Shown here: positions 9,590-17,897 of the stretch, piece after piece
How positions within the stretch are numbered: position 1 is the first letter of the stretch
Layout of the letters: each line of letters starts with the position of its first letter
From: Novimethylophilus sp036504375
GTDB lineage: Bacteria > Pseudomonadota > Gammaproteobacteria > Burkholderiales > Methylophilaceae
Length of the DNA: 64,000 nt
NCBI RefSeq assembly: GCF_036504375.1
Contig: NZ_DASXVH010000027.1
Coordinates: 62,001 to 126,000, forward strand
Direction: 5' to 3'
Made by a program: the position numbers and the translations under genes
Notes under the pieces: model-generated
Seen by the model: the letters and a program-made list of their open reading frames with translations, nothing else
Database searches by the model: none
Told to the model about the DNA's origin: nothing

Positions 9590-10506
9590 CGCACCTGCTT
9601 GATGAAGACAACCGCCTCGGCACGATGATCGTGGCTTCGTTGCTGTTGCATGCCTTCATCATCCTCGGCCTGAAATTCAGCCCTCCCGATCTCAGCCGGC
9701 TGAAGGATAATTTGCCGGCGCTGGACGTGATCCTGGTCAATGCGAAATCGCAGTTGCGCCCGGACAAGGCCGATGCGCTGGGGCAGGCCAACCTCGATCG
9801 CGGCGGCAATACCGAAGCCAACCGGCGTATGAAGTCGCCGCTGCCGGTACCGAAAAACAAACCCAGGGAAACCGCCGCCAAACCCGTCGCCGAAACACAT
9901 CAGGCCTCGGCACAGGTGGCGCAGCTGGAAACCGAGGCCGCCCGGCGTGAACAGCAGGTGCGCGAACTGGAGCGGCGCGTGCAACAGACGATGACGCAAC
10001 TTGACGCACAGCGCTCCGTCGAACAGGCGCCCACGCCATCGGCTTCCGCCAAACCGCGCCTTAACGCCGGCGAACTGGTGGCACAGAGTCTGGAAGCGGT
10101 GCGGCTGGAGGCCGAAATCGCACGCGAGCAGGACAATTACCAGAAACGGCCCAAGCGCAAATACATCGGCGCGCGCGTGCAGGAATACCGTTTTGCGGCT
10201 TATGTCGAAGCCTGGCGCCAGAAAGTGGAAAAAGTCGGCAACCTCAATTACCCCGAGGAAGCCAAGGCGCACAAACTGTATGGCCAGCTGCGCATGACGG
10301 TATCGCTCCGCGCCGACGGCAACATCGACAGCCTGGAGATCAACCAGAGTTCAGGCCATAAGGTCCTGGACGACGCGGCGCGCCGCATCGTGGAGCTGGC
10401 AGCGCCGTATGCCGAATTTACCGCGGACATGCGCAAGGATACGGATATCCTCAGCATCACCCGCACCTGGACGTTCACCCACGAAGACACCTTATCCGGA
10501 AATTGA
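9586..10506 (+). CDS. TonB-like energy-transducing protein
   Basis: The 306-residue protein has the TonB family layout. A short N-terminal tail is followed by one membrane helix (about residues 13-30, MIVASLLLHAFIILGL), then a periplasmic linker rich in Ala, Pro, Glu and Arg with a coiled-coil stretch (about 105-150). A C-terminal TonB-like domain (about 215-300) contains YPEEAKAHKLYGQLRMTVSL. No exbB/exbD is adjacent, so it may use a remote pair or have another envelope role. The start is a TTG overlapping the mpl stop, with GCGAGG upstream. Pairing with mpl suggests an envelope role, but this is an inference. Confidence 0.8.
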   Translation: MTHLLDEDNRLGTMIVASLLLHAFIILGLKFSPPDLSRLKDNLPALDVILVNAKSQLRPDKADALGQANLDRGGNTEANRRMKSPLPVPKNKPRETAAKPVAETHQASAQVAQLETEAARREQQVRELERRVQQTMTQLDAQRSVEQAPTPSASAKPRLNAGELVAQSLEAVRLEAEIAREQDNYQKRPKRKYIGARVQEYRFAAYVEAWRQKVEKVGNLNYPEEAKAHKLYGQLRMTVSLRADGNIDSLEINQSSGHKVLDDAARRIVELAAPYAEFTADMRKDTDILSITRTWTFTHEDTLSGN

Positions 10507-10512
10507 AGCTTG

Positions 10513-10821
10513 ATGAATTACTACAAACACCACGTATTCTTCTGCCTCAACCAGCGCGATGACGGCGGCCCATGCTGTTGCGACAGGGGTGCCGGCGAGT
10601 TGTTCGAGTATGCCAAAAGCCAAGCCAAGGAACTCGGCCTGCACGGCAAGGGCAAATCGCGCATCAATCGCGCCGGATGCCTGGACCGTTGCAGCGAAGG
10701 CCCGGTGGTCGTGGTGTATCCGGAAGCGGTCTGGTATACCTATATGGACAAGCACGATATCGATGAGATCATCGAATCGCACCTGAAGAACGGCAAGGTG
10801 GTGGAGCGGTTGAAGATTTAA
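10513..10821 (+). CDS. Thioredoxin-like [2Fe-2S] ferredoxin
   Basis: A 102-residue protein of the NuoE/Shethna-like ferredoxin type. It starts YYKHHVFFCLNQRDDG with C10, then CCCDRGAGELF, and further on RINRAGCLDRCSEGPVVVVYP. The spaced cysteines near residues 10, 20-22, 53 and 57 would hold a [2Fe-2S] cluster in a thioredoxin fold. The ATG at 10513 is directly preceded in frame by a TTG (10510); the ATG is preferred. The gene follows the TonB-like gene by 6 bases, so it is probably in the mpl operon. Its electron partner cannot be told from the window. Confidence 0.85.
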   Translation: MNYYKHHVFFCLNQRDDGGPCCCDRGAGELFEYAKSQAKELGLHGKGKSRINRAGCLDRCSEGPVVVVYPEAVWYTYMDKHDIDEIIESHLKNGKVVERLKI

Positions 10822-10830
10822 CCTAAAAAC

Positions 10831-10965
10831 GGCGATTAACCGCCGATAAACGCAGATGAACGCCGGCGATGTAATGCGTTACAGAAGTTTTCACTCACCT
10901 TTGGGTGGTGCAATGAACGTCGATAACACCATGTTTTATCTGCGTTTATCGGCGCGCATCGGCGG
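10831..10965. repeat. Dispersed palindromic repeat, copy A
   Basis: Two arms made of 10-base modules face each other. The left arm at 10841-10860 contains CGCCGATAAACGCAGAT and the right arm at about 10937-10953 contains its exact reverse complement (17 bp); further GGCG/CGCC modules flank each. A related element lies at 54518-54591. Copy A sits between convergent genes and may act as a bidirectional transcription stop. Confidence 0.8.
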
Positions 10966-10982
10966 TAACTGCTGTTATGGGT

Positions 10983-11432
10983 TTAAACGTCCGGCAAGGC
11001 GACTTGAATGGCTTGCCGCAGCCGTGCAGCAATAGCATCTGTGGTATGGGCGACGCCGTCACGCTGCGCTTCGCCCCAGATCGAGTTGGGAAAGTGGCGG
11101 TCGTCGGCGAAACGCGGAATCACATGCCAGTGAATATGCGGCGTCATATTGCCCAGGCTGGCCAGATTGACCTTGTCGGGCCGCAGCACCTCCCGTACAC
11201 CTTTTTCCACCGCCAACACCACCCGCATCAGCCCTGAGCGCTCGTCCTCGTCGAGGTCGCTCATTTCCTTTACATGCCGGTTCAGGATCACCCTGCAGAA
11301 GCCGGGATACCAGGCGTCGGCCACCAATACTACGCGGCATAAGCCATCTTGCCGCAGCAGCTCGCCGCCGACGGCATCGCATAATTCACAGCGCATGCTT
11401 TTTCCGCCATCAGTCCGGGTAATTTTGCTCAT
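10983..11432 (-). CDS. HIT family hydrolase
   Basis: A 149-residue HIT-superfamily nucleotide hydrolase or transferase with the histidine triad written HIHWHVIPR near residue 104. The N-terminal CELCD and the glycine-poor beta core match the bacterial HIT proteins found near haem and thiamine genes in betaproteobacteria. The natural substrate is unknown; the family cleaves nucleoside phosphoramidates and similar bonds. The ATG at 11432 overlaps the stop of the preceding membrane-protein gene (ATGA), suggesting coupling; an internal ATG at 11396 (MRCELC, 137 residues) is an alternative start. It is the last gene of the thiD-to-HIT run. Confidence 0.88.
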   Translation of the reverse strand: MSKITRTDGGKSMRCELCDAVGGELLRQDGLCRVVLVADAWYPGFCRVILNRHVKEMSDLDEDERSGLMRVVLAVEKGVREVLRPDKVNLASLGNMTPHIHWHVIPRFADDRHFPNSIWGEAQRDGVAHTTDAIAARLRQAIQVALPDV

Positions 11433-12280
11433 GGCCGCTGAGCTCTGGGCTTTTCCGGCTCCGCTTGCTCCTTCGCAACCGGTTCGGGATGAACAGGCTG
11501 AAATACCAGCAGCCGCAGGGAGATCGCCAGGAACACGACGGCTCCCCAGTAGCAGCCCAGGTACAGCAGGTTGGGAATGAAAATGGGCTGATACGCGACA
11601 ACCCCCGTCAGCACGGCCGCAACCAGCAAAGCGACCGACTGCGCGGCAATAATGCTTTTGGCTGTCGCGCTCGACGCCAGATGAACCATCTCCGGCTGCT
11701 GGGTCGACAGCCTCTTCCTGATCAGCACGAACAATACGTAAGCGATAAAAACCAGCCCCATCAGCAAGGTGAGCATGAAGAAATTGTCTTTGGCGACGTC
11801 CTCTTCGGCATGCACCCCGCCGTCGCCCGTCTGGTACAGGGTATATATCTCGCCTTCCTGATATTGCTCCTCCATCTTGCCCTTGAGGCCTGGTGAAGTC
11901 CATGGTTTCTTGAGCACTGAAATATAGGTCTTGCCGTCTTTGGCCTTGAACGAGAGCAGGACGTCGATATGCCCTTTCGACTTGAACCAGGCGGATTTGT
12001 TGTCGAGATCCTTGACCTTGTTGATTTCCATGCCGGCGAACCCGGCTTCCAGCGTGTTCGCCGTCGAGTAATCCGCCAACCGTTCGGCAACTTTGTATGC
12101 GGGATACCCGACAATCGCCAGGGGGGCCGCGAGCATGAAGAAATACAGACCCAGCCGGGGCAGCAGGCGGCCTAGCGCATGGATAATCGCCGCACCGACC
12201 ACTCTGATCTGAAATTTTTTAGATTTATCCGCCGGAACTGCCTGTTCCGTTTGTTCCGGATTTTCTGGGTCATCTTCCAC
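11429..12280 (-). CDS. Unrecognised four-helix membrane protein
   Basis: I do not recognise the family of this 283-residue protein. It starts with an acidic cytoplasmic tail (EDDPENPEQTEQ). One membrane helix (about residues 44-66) is followed by an extracytoplasmic region of roughly 100 residues and then three more helices (about 158-178, 200-222, 230-250). A Pro/Glu-rich tail ends it. The extracytoplasmic part has beta-like text (HIDVLLSFKAKDGKTYISVL). The GTG start at 12280 has a strong GGAGGA Shine-Dalgarno six bases upstream, which decides it over longer readings into hemL. It lies 50 bases after hemL and overlaps the HIT gene start. Confidence 0.75.
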   Translation of the reverse strand: MEDDPENPEQTEQAVPADKSKKFQIRVVGAAIIHALGRLLPRLGLYFFMLAAPLAIVGYPAYKVAERLADYSTANTLEAGFAGMEINKVKDLDNKSAWFKSKGHIDVLLSFKAKDGKTYISVLKKPWTSPGLKGKMEEQYQEGEIYTLYQTGDGGVHAEEDVAKDNFFMLTLLMGLVFIAYVLFVLIRKRLSTQQPEMVHLASSATAKSIIAAQSVALLVAAVLTGVVAYQPIFIPNLLYLGCYWGAVVFLAISLRLLVFQPVHPEPVAKEQAEPEKPRAQRP

Positions 12281-12330
12281 AAAGAACTCCTCCGGGTTCA
12301 GCCCGCCGACTTCAATGAGAATCCAAACCG

Positions 12331-13605
12331 TTACATCTTCAAGGCGTTCCGTGCCGCCCGCAATGTTTGCTCGATCACCTCTTCGTCGTGGGCCGCCGAG
12401 ACAAAGCCCGCCTCGAACGCGGACGGTGCAAGATAGACGCCCTGTTCCAGCATCGCGTGGAAGAAACGGTTGAAGGCTTCCTTGTCGCACTGCATGACTT
12501 CGGCATGGCTGGTGGGCGCGCGGTCGCTGAAATAAATGCCGAACATGCCGCCCACGCTCTGCGCGCTGAACGGTATGCCACGCTCCCTGGCGGCGGCGCT
12601 CAGGCCTTCGGCAAACTGGCGCGTGCGCGCGGTCAGGCGTGTGTAGAAGCCGGGCTCCCGCACCAACCGCAAAGTAGTGAGCCCGGCCGCCACCGCGACC
12701 GGATTGCCGGACAAGGTGCCGGCCTGATATACCGGCCCGACCGGGGCCAGGCACTGCATGATGTCGCGGCGTCCGCCGAAAGCGCCCACCGGCAAGCCGC
12801 CGCCGATGACCTTGCCCAGCGTGGTGAGGTCGGGGGTAATGCCGTATAGTCCTTGCGCCCCACCCAGCGCGACGCGGAAGCCGGTCATCACCTCGTCGAA
12901 AATCAGCACTGCGCCATGCCTGGAACACAAGCTGCGCAGGCCTTCGAGAAAGCCTGGAAGCGGCGCAATCAGGTTCATATTGCCGGCGACCGGCTCGACG
13001 ATGACGCAGGCGATTTCATCGCCGATCTCGGCGAACAGTCCTTCCACACCGGCGATATCGTTGTAGGACAGCGTCAAGGTATGAGCCGCGACTTCCGGCG
13101 GTACGCCGGCGGAACTGGGCTGGCCGAAGGTCAGCGCGCCCGAGCCCGCTTTTACCAGCAATGCGTCGGCGTGGCCGTGGTAGCAGCCTTCAAACTTGAC
13201 GATCTTGCTGCGCCCGGTGAAACCGCGCGCCAGGCGGATCGCGCTCATCGTGGCCTCGGTGCCGGAACTGACCAGCCGCACCTGTTCCATGCTGGGCACC
13301 AGTTCGATCAAGAGTTCCGCCATCTCCAGTTCACGCGCCGTCGGCGCACCGAAGGAAAGGCTGTCGCCAGCGGCTGCGCGCACCGCCGCTGTCACTTCCG
13401 GATGGGCATGGCCGAGGATCATCGGGCCCCAGGAGCCGACATAGTCGATATAGCGCTTGTCGTCCTCGTCCCACACATGCGCCCCCAGACCGCGCTTGAA
13501 GAATACCGGCGTACCGCCGACGGAGCGGAAAGCGCGCACCGGCGAATTGACGCCGCCGGGGATGAGTTTCCGGGATTGTTCGAACAACTGCTGGTTTCTG
13601 CTCAT
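12331..13605 (-). CDS. hemL: Glutamate-1-semialdehyde 2,1-aminomutase
   Basis: PLP enzyme converting glutamate-1-semialdehyde to 5-aminolevulinate in the C5 route to haem. The 424 residues carry the class III aminotransferase fold. Visible motifs are PGGVNSPVRAF at the N-terminus, SSGTEATMSAIRLAR, the FDEVMTGFRVA segment and the PLP-binding Lys in LGKVIGGGLPVGAFGG near residue 265. The start overlaps the thiE stop (ATGA). Together with hemE at 54597 it shows that this organism makes tetrapyrroles from glutamate. Confidence 0.97.
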   Translation of the reverse strand: MSRNQQLFEQSRKLIPGGVNSPVRAFRSVGGTPVFFKRGLGAHVWDEDDKRYIDYVGSWGPMILGHAHPEVTAAVRAAAGDSLSFGAPTARELEMAELLIELVPSMEQVRLVSSGTEATMSAIRLARGFTGRSKIVKFEGCYHGHADALLVKAGSGALTFGQPSSAGVPPEVAAHTLTLSYNDIAGVEGLFAEIGDEIACVIVEPVAGNMNLIAPLPGFLEGLRSLCSRHGAVLIFDEVMTGFRVALGGAQGLYGITPDLTTLGKVIGGGLPVGAFGGRRDIMQCLAPVGPVYQAGTLSGNPVAVAAGLTTLRLVREPGFYTRLTARTRQFAEGLSAAARERGIPFSAQSVGGMFGIYFSDRAPTSHAEVMQCDKEAFNRFFHAMLEQGVYLAPSAFEAGFVSAAHDEEVIEQTLRAARNALKM

Positions 13606-14246
13606 GATGATGACTCTGTGGTGCCCTGCTTGAAAAGGTTGGAAAATTCCTGCGCGGCCAGGCCGACATCCGGCGCATCAAATACCGCGCTGATTACCGC
13701 TACAGCATCGGCGCCTGCCTGTATTACTTGAGCCGCATTGTGCAGCGATATGCCCCCAATGGCAACGATGGGGGTTTGCAGCCGTCGCCTTGCTTCGGCA
13801 AGCAGGCTGAGCGGCACATGCGGCGCGTGGGGTTTGGTTAAGGAGGGAAATACGCTGCCGAAGGCGACATAATCGGCGCCGCCCTGTTGCGCCGTCAGCG
13901 CCCGTTGCAGGCTGTCGTAGCAGCTGATGCCGATGATGCGGTCCGGCCCGAGGCGCGCGCGCGCCGCAAGGCAGTCGCCGTCCTCGCGCCCCAGATGGAC
14001 GCCGTCGGCACCGACCGCCAGCGTCAGTTCGATATCGTCGTTGACGATGAACGGCACTTTATACGCCCGGCAGCGTGCGGCCAGGACGCCGGCCATCGCC
14101 AGATGCGGCGCGGCGACGTGTTTGTTGCGGTACTGCAGCACGCCGGCCCCGCCCGCCAGGCAAGCCTCGACCCGTTGCAGCAGATCGTCGATATCCGAAG
14201 AGTCCGGCGTGATCGCATACAGCCCGTTAATTGTTCTGCGAGTCAT
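13602..14246 (-). CDS. thiE: Thiamine phosphate synthase
   Basis: Joins HMP-pyrophosphate and thiazole phosphate to form thiamine phosphate. The 214-residue TIM barrel shows the family signatures LYAITPD at the start, LQYRNK near residue 38, FIVNDDIELTLAVGADGVHLGREDG, and the phosphate-binding VAIGGIS near the C-terminus. The gene overlaps the end of thiD by 20 bases and the start of hemL by 4, so thiD-thiE-hemL is read as one unit. No TPP riboswitch consensus was seen ahead of thiD. Confidence 0.95.
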   Translation of the reverse strand: MTRRTINGLYAITPDSSDIDDLLQRVEACLAGGAGVLQYRNKHVAAPHLAMAGVLAARCRAYKVPFIVNDDIELTLAVGADGVHLGREDGDCLAARARLGPDRIIGISCYDSLQRALTAQQGGADYVAFGSVFPSLTKPHAPHVPLSLLAEARRRLQTPIVAIGGISLHNAAQVIQAGADAVAVISAVFDAPDVGLAAQEFSNLFKQGTTESSS

Positions 14247-15060
14247 CCTCGTCGCGCGCCCAGAACAGCCTATCCGGAATATATTGGCCCATGCCGGGGC
14301 GAAACGCGCCCTTGAGCGTGGCCCAGGTATATTCCTGCGCTTCCGCCACGGCTTCTTCCATTGTCAGGCCATGCGCCAGGCAAGCCGCGATCGCCGAGGT
14401 CAGCGTACAGCCGGAGCCATGGTAGCTGCCCGGCAGGCGATCCCAGCGCCAGGAGCGCATGCTGCCGTTCCGGCCGTACAGCGTGTTGGTCACGTCGATG
14501 CTGCGCTCGTGGGTGCCGGTGATCAGCACGTGCTCGCAGCCCAGGGCCAGCAAGCGCCGGGCGCATTCTTCCAGCGAGGCGTTTTCCTCGTCGTCCTCGC
14601 TGTCGTCCATGAAAGCCAGGCGCCGCGCCTCCATGCTGTTGGGGGTGATCAGCGAAGCCTGCGGCAGCAGCAGGTCGCGCATCGCTTCCTGCATCTCTTC
14701 CGACGCCAGTTCGTCGCCGCGCCCGGAAGCCAGCACGGTATCCATCACCAGCAGCACGTCCGGATAGTCAGCCAGAATTTCGGCGATCACCGCGACGTTT
14801 TCGACGCTGCCCAGCATACCGAGCTTGAACACGACCACTTCCATGTCTTCCAGCACAGCGCGCGCCTGCTCTTCGATCCATTCGGCATCGAACACCATCA
14901 CGTTGTCCACGCCCAGCGTGTCCTGCACGGTAACGGCAGTCACCACCGAGGTCGGGTGGCAGCCGATGCTGGACAAAGTCAGGATGTCGGCCTGCAGGCC
15001 CGCGCCGCTGGTAGGGTCGGTGCCGGCGAAAGTAAGGACGACGGGAGGTATTTGATTCAT
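14227..15060 (-). CDS. thiD: Hydroxymethylpyrimidine/phosphomethylpyrimidine kinase
   Basis: Ribokinase-family enzyme that phosphorylates HMP twice for thiamine synthesis. The 277-residue protein has VVLTFAGTDPTSGAGLQADI at the N-terminus, the HMP-contacting VTVQDT, MDTVLASGRGDEL and the catalytic GSGCTLTSAIAA near the C-terminus. An acidic insert (DDSEDDEENASLEE, about residues 155-170) is longer than in E. coli ThiD. The frame is open much further upstream, but the ATG at 15060 matches the family start. It is first in the thiD-thiE-hemL-membrane protein-HIT run. Confidence 0.95.
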   Translation of the reverse strand: MNQIPPVVLTFAGTDPTSGAGLQADILTLSSIGCHPTSVVTAVTVQDTLGVDNVMVFDAEWIEEQARAVLEDMEVVVFKLGMLGSVENVAVIAEILADYPDVLLVMDTVLASGRGDELASEEMQEAMRDLLLPQASLITPNSMEARRLAFMDDSEDDEENASLEECARRLLALGCEHVLITGTHERSIDVTNTLYGRNGSMRSWRWDRLPGSYHGSGCTLTSAIAACLAHGLTMEEAVAEAQEYTWATLKGAFRPGMGQYIPDRLFWARDEDDSQNN

Positions 15061-15214
15061 CGGTGGCCCAGGCAGCAGATAGCGGAAACGCGCATTTTTC
15101 ATAAAATGGCGCGCGTCGGATTGAAAAGCGTATTTTAACGGAAAACCAGCCGTCAACGACGGAAAAACCGGCGTTTGCGATGTCTTTGCACAAAGTTGCG
15201 CTAGAATGCGGCTC

Positions 15215-15526
15215 ATGTTGCGGCGTCTTCTACTGACCCTTTCGCTCGCCTTCCTGTTCGGCCTCGGCCAGCAGGGCGCCGCCGTGCATGCCATCTCGCA
15301 CTTCGCGGACGCGCAGAGCGAATCGCAGCAGGATAAAAAAGCGCCGCACCTGTCCTTTTGCGACAAGTGCATGGTGTATGCCTCGCTCGGCAATGCGGTT
15401 GGCAGCCATCATCAGGTTTTTGCGGTGCCGGCCGACCATTGTCCGCCATTCATCGAAAGCGGGATTCGCCGCTGCTCCGAGCCCACCCTACACTACGCCG
15501 CCCGCGCGCCGCCCCGATCCGTTTAG
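15215..15526 (+). CDS. Small exported His/Cys protein beside metal-uptake genes
   Basis: A 103-residue protein with a clear signal peptide (LRRLLLTLSLAFLFGLGQQGAAVHA), then HAISHFAD, HLSFCDKCMVYASLG, SHH and a final HCPP. These His and Cys residues could bind metal in the periplasm. The pattern resembles DUF2946-like proteins found beside zinc or cobalt transport genes. It is followed by a porin-like gene, a ZnuA-like protein and a permease on the same strand. The ATG at 15206 is an alternative start; neither has a clear Shine-Dalgarno. Function is inferred from composition and context only. Confidence 0.6.
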   Translation: MLRRLLLTLSLAFLFGLGQQGAAVHAISHFADAQSESQQDKKAPHLSFCDKCMVYASLGNAVGSHHQVFAVPADHCPPFIESGIRRCSEPTLHYAARAPPRSV

Positions 15527-15596
15527 CTTGTGACACCTTGCACCGTCGGCGCCCTGCCGCAGCGGTGTATTCGTTCATTGCACAAACGAGGTCATC

Positions 15597-16985
15597 ATGT
15601 TCAAACGGAAATTATTGGCAGGCGCCGTTGCGCTTGCCTGCGGCTATCCGATGCTGGCGGCCGCCAACGACAGCGACGAGATAGAGAAATTGCGTGCCGA
15701 GATGCAACAGACGGTGCAGCAGATGAAGCAAAGCTATGAAGCGCGCATCCAGGCGCTGGAAAACAAGCTGGAGCAGGTGCAGGGCAGCGCTGGCAAGGCC
15801 GTGGAAAGCGCCGCCAGGGCGGAAATCGCGGCAGACCAGGCGGCCGCCAATCGCGCGCCGGCATCCGGCAATGCTTTCAATCCGGATATTTCGCTGATCC
15901 TTTCCGGCATTTACGCCAACCGCTCGCAGAATTCCGACTTCCACATCACCGGCTTCCAGACCGGCGGTGCAATCGGCCCCGGCCTGCGCGGCCTGAGCCT
16001 GGCGGAATCGGAGCTGGGGGTCTACGCCAACATTGACCACTACTTCTACGGCGGGCTGAACCTGGCGCTGGCGCCGGATAATACCGTCGGCGTGGAAGAG
16101 GCTTTCGTGCAGACCACCTCGCTCCCGGCGGGCTTGACCGTCAAGGGCGGGCGCTTCTTCTCCGGCATCGGCTACCTCAACGAGCAGCACGCGCATACCT
16201 GGGATTTCGTCGACAATCCGCTGGCATACCAGGCCTTTCTCGGCGGGCAGTTCGGCGACGACGGCGTGCAGATAAAGTGGGTGGCGCCCACCAACACCTT
16301 TATCGAACTCGGCGCCGAAGCCGGACGCGGGCGCATCGCCGATACAGCAGGCAAGGACAAGAACGGCGCCGCGATGGGCAGCGCGTTCGGCCATGTCGGC
16401 GGCGACATCGGCATCAGCAGCAGCTGGCGCGCGGGGCTGTCCTATCTGCGCGCCTCGCCCAGCAAGCGGCTATCATCCGACCTCGATACTGCCGGCAATT
16501 TCATCACCAATCAATTCAGCGGCACCAGCCGCTTGTGGATTGCCGATTTCGTCTGGAAATGGGCTCCCAACGGCAACATCAACGCCACCAACTTCAAGCT
16601 GCAGGGCGAATATCTGCATCGTAGCGAATCGGGCACGCTGACTTACGACGTGGATACCGTTATTGCCAGCGCCGACCGCTACCATGCCAGCCAGTCCGGC
16701 TGGTATGTGCAAGGCGTCTATCAGTTCATGCCGTACTGGCGCACCGGCTTGCGCTACGACCGGCTGGGCAGCGGCAGTACCGACTATGCGAGCAATAACG
16801 CCAAAATCGTTGCCGACGGCTACAACCCGGACCGCATCAGCCTGATGATGGACTACAGCCCGAGCGAATTCAGCCGCATCCGCCTGCAACTGGCACGCGA
16901 CCGGTCGCGCGAGCATGCGACCGACAACCAGTTCTTCGTTCAATACATCATGAGCCTGGGCGCGCATGGCGCCCACAAGTTCTAA
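15597..16985 (+). CDS. Porin-like outer-membrane protein with N-terminal coiled coil
   Basis: A 462-residue exported protein. The signal peptide (residues 1-22, ending PMLAAAN) precedes a coiled coil over about residues 26-65 (EIEKLRAEMQQTVQQMKQ...). The remainder is rich in aromatic/glycine beta strands, as in 16- or 18-stranded porins. The last residues form an alternating C-terminal strand (QFFVQYIMSLGAHGAHKF); it ends in Phe, the usual recognition signal for outer-membrane assembly. A GAGG Shine-Dalgarno precedes the ATG. Position between the small His/Cys protein and the ZnuA-like gene suggests a route for a metal across the outer membrane. Confidence 0.75.
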   Translation: MFKRKLLAGAVALACGYPMLAAANDSDEIEKLRAEMQQTVQQMKQSYEARIQALENKLEQVQGSAGKAVESAARAEIAADQAAANRAPASGNAFNPDISLILSGIYANRSQNSDFHITGFQTGGAIGPGLRGLSLAESELGVYANIDHYFYGGLNLALAPDNTVGVEEAFVQTTSLPAGLTVKGGRFFSGIGYLNEQHAHTWDFVDNPLAYQAFLGGQFGDDGVQIKWVAPTNTFIELGAEAGRGRIADTAGKDKNGAAMGSAFGHVGGDIGISSSWRAGLSYLRASPSKRLSSDLDTAGNFITNQFSGTSRLWIADFVWKWAPNGNINATNFKLQGEYLHRSESGTLTYDVDTVIASADRYHASQSGWYVQGVYQFMPYWRTGLRYDRLGSGSTDYASNNAKIVADGYNPDRISLMMDYSPSEFSRIRLQLARDRSREHATDNQFFVQYIMSLGAHGAHKF

Positions 16986-16997
16986 CAGGAGCACGCC

Positions 16998-17897
16998 ATG
17001 AAAAAAATCATTTCCGTCCTCGCGCTATGCCTGCTGACACTATCGTCGGCACGGGCCGCGCTCAACGTTTTCGCCTGCGAACCGGAATGGGGCGCGCTGG
17101 CGCAGGAACTGGGCGGCGACAAGGTTTCCGTCTACAACGCCACGCAGGCCTTGCAGGATGTGCATCACGTGCAGGCCAAGCCCAGCCTGATCGCCAAGGC
17201 GCGCTCGGCCAATCTGGCAGCGTGCACCGGGCTGGAACTGGAAATCGGCTGGCTGCCGATGGTGCTACGCCAGGCCGGCAATGCGGAAATCCAGCCGGGC
17301 AAACCGGGCTATTTCGAGGCCGGCAGCTATGTGCGGCGGCTGGAAGTGCCGTCGCGGCTGGACCGCGCCGACGGCGACGTGCATGCCCAGGGCAACCCGC
17401 ACATCCAGACCGATCCGCGCAACATCGCCAAAGTCGCCGATGCGCTGGCACAGCGCCTGGCCGAAATCGACCCGCTTAACGCGGCGTTCTATAAATCCCG
17501 CCACCAGGATTTCGCGCAGCGCTGGCAGGACGCGATCAAGCGCTGGGAAGGCCAGGCCGCGCCGCTCAAGGGTGCCGCCATCGTGGTGCAGCACAAGGCC
17601 TTCCCTTACCTGAGCGACTGGCTGGGACTGAAAGAGGTGGCGACGCTGGAGCCCAAGCCCGGCGTCGAACCCACCGGCAGCCATCTGGCGGAAGTGCTGG
17701 ACCAACTCAAAAGGCAGCCGGCCAGGATGGTGATACGCGCCGCCTATAACGACGACCGGGCCTCGCAGTGGCTGGCGGAGCGGGCGAAGATTCCCGCGGT
17801 CGCACTGCCGTTCACGGTCGGCGGCGACGACCGCGCCAAGGATCTCTTCGGCCTGTTCGACGATACCGTGCAACGCCTGCTGGATGCCGCCAAATGA
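16998..17897 (+). CDS. ZnuA/TroA-type metal ABC transporter binding protein
   Basis: Periplasmic solute-binding protein of the cluster-9 family (zinc/manganese). The 299-residue protein has a signal peptide ending SARA and the domain start LNVFACEPEWGALAQELGG. Likely metal-ligand histidines lie in DVHHVQAKPS, GNPHIQTDP and VVQHKAFPYL. A long backbone helix in the middle is typical. The acidic/His-rich loop of classic ZnuA is absent. AGGAG precedes the start, and the stop overlaps the permease start (ATGA). The metal could be zinc, manganese or iron; sequence alone does not decide. Confidence 0.88.
   Translation: MKKIISVLALCLLTLSSARAALNVFACEPEWGALAQELGGDKVSVYNATQALQDVHHVQAKPSLIAKARSANLAACTGLELEIGWLPMVLRQAGNAEIQPGKPGYFEAGSYVRRLEVPSRLDRADGDVHAQGNPHIQTDPRNIAKVADALAQRLAEIDPLNAAFYKSRHQDFAQRWQDAIKRWEGQAAPLKGAAIVVQHKAFPYLSDWLGLKEVATLEPKPGVEPTGSHLAEVLDQLKRQPARMVIRAAYNDDRASQWLAERAKIPAVALPFTVGGDDRAKDLFGLFDDTVQRLLDAAK

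Noticed and set aside
15061..15214. Zur box or TPP riboswitch between thiD and the metal-uptake genes
   Set aside because: No palindromic Zur-like core nor the TPP element consensus was found by eye.
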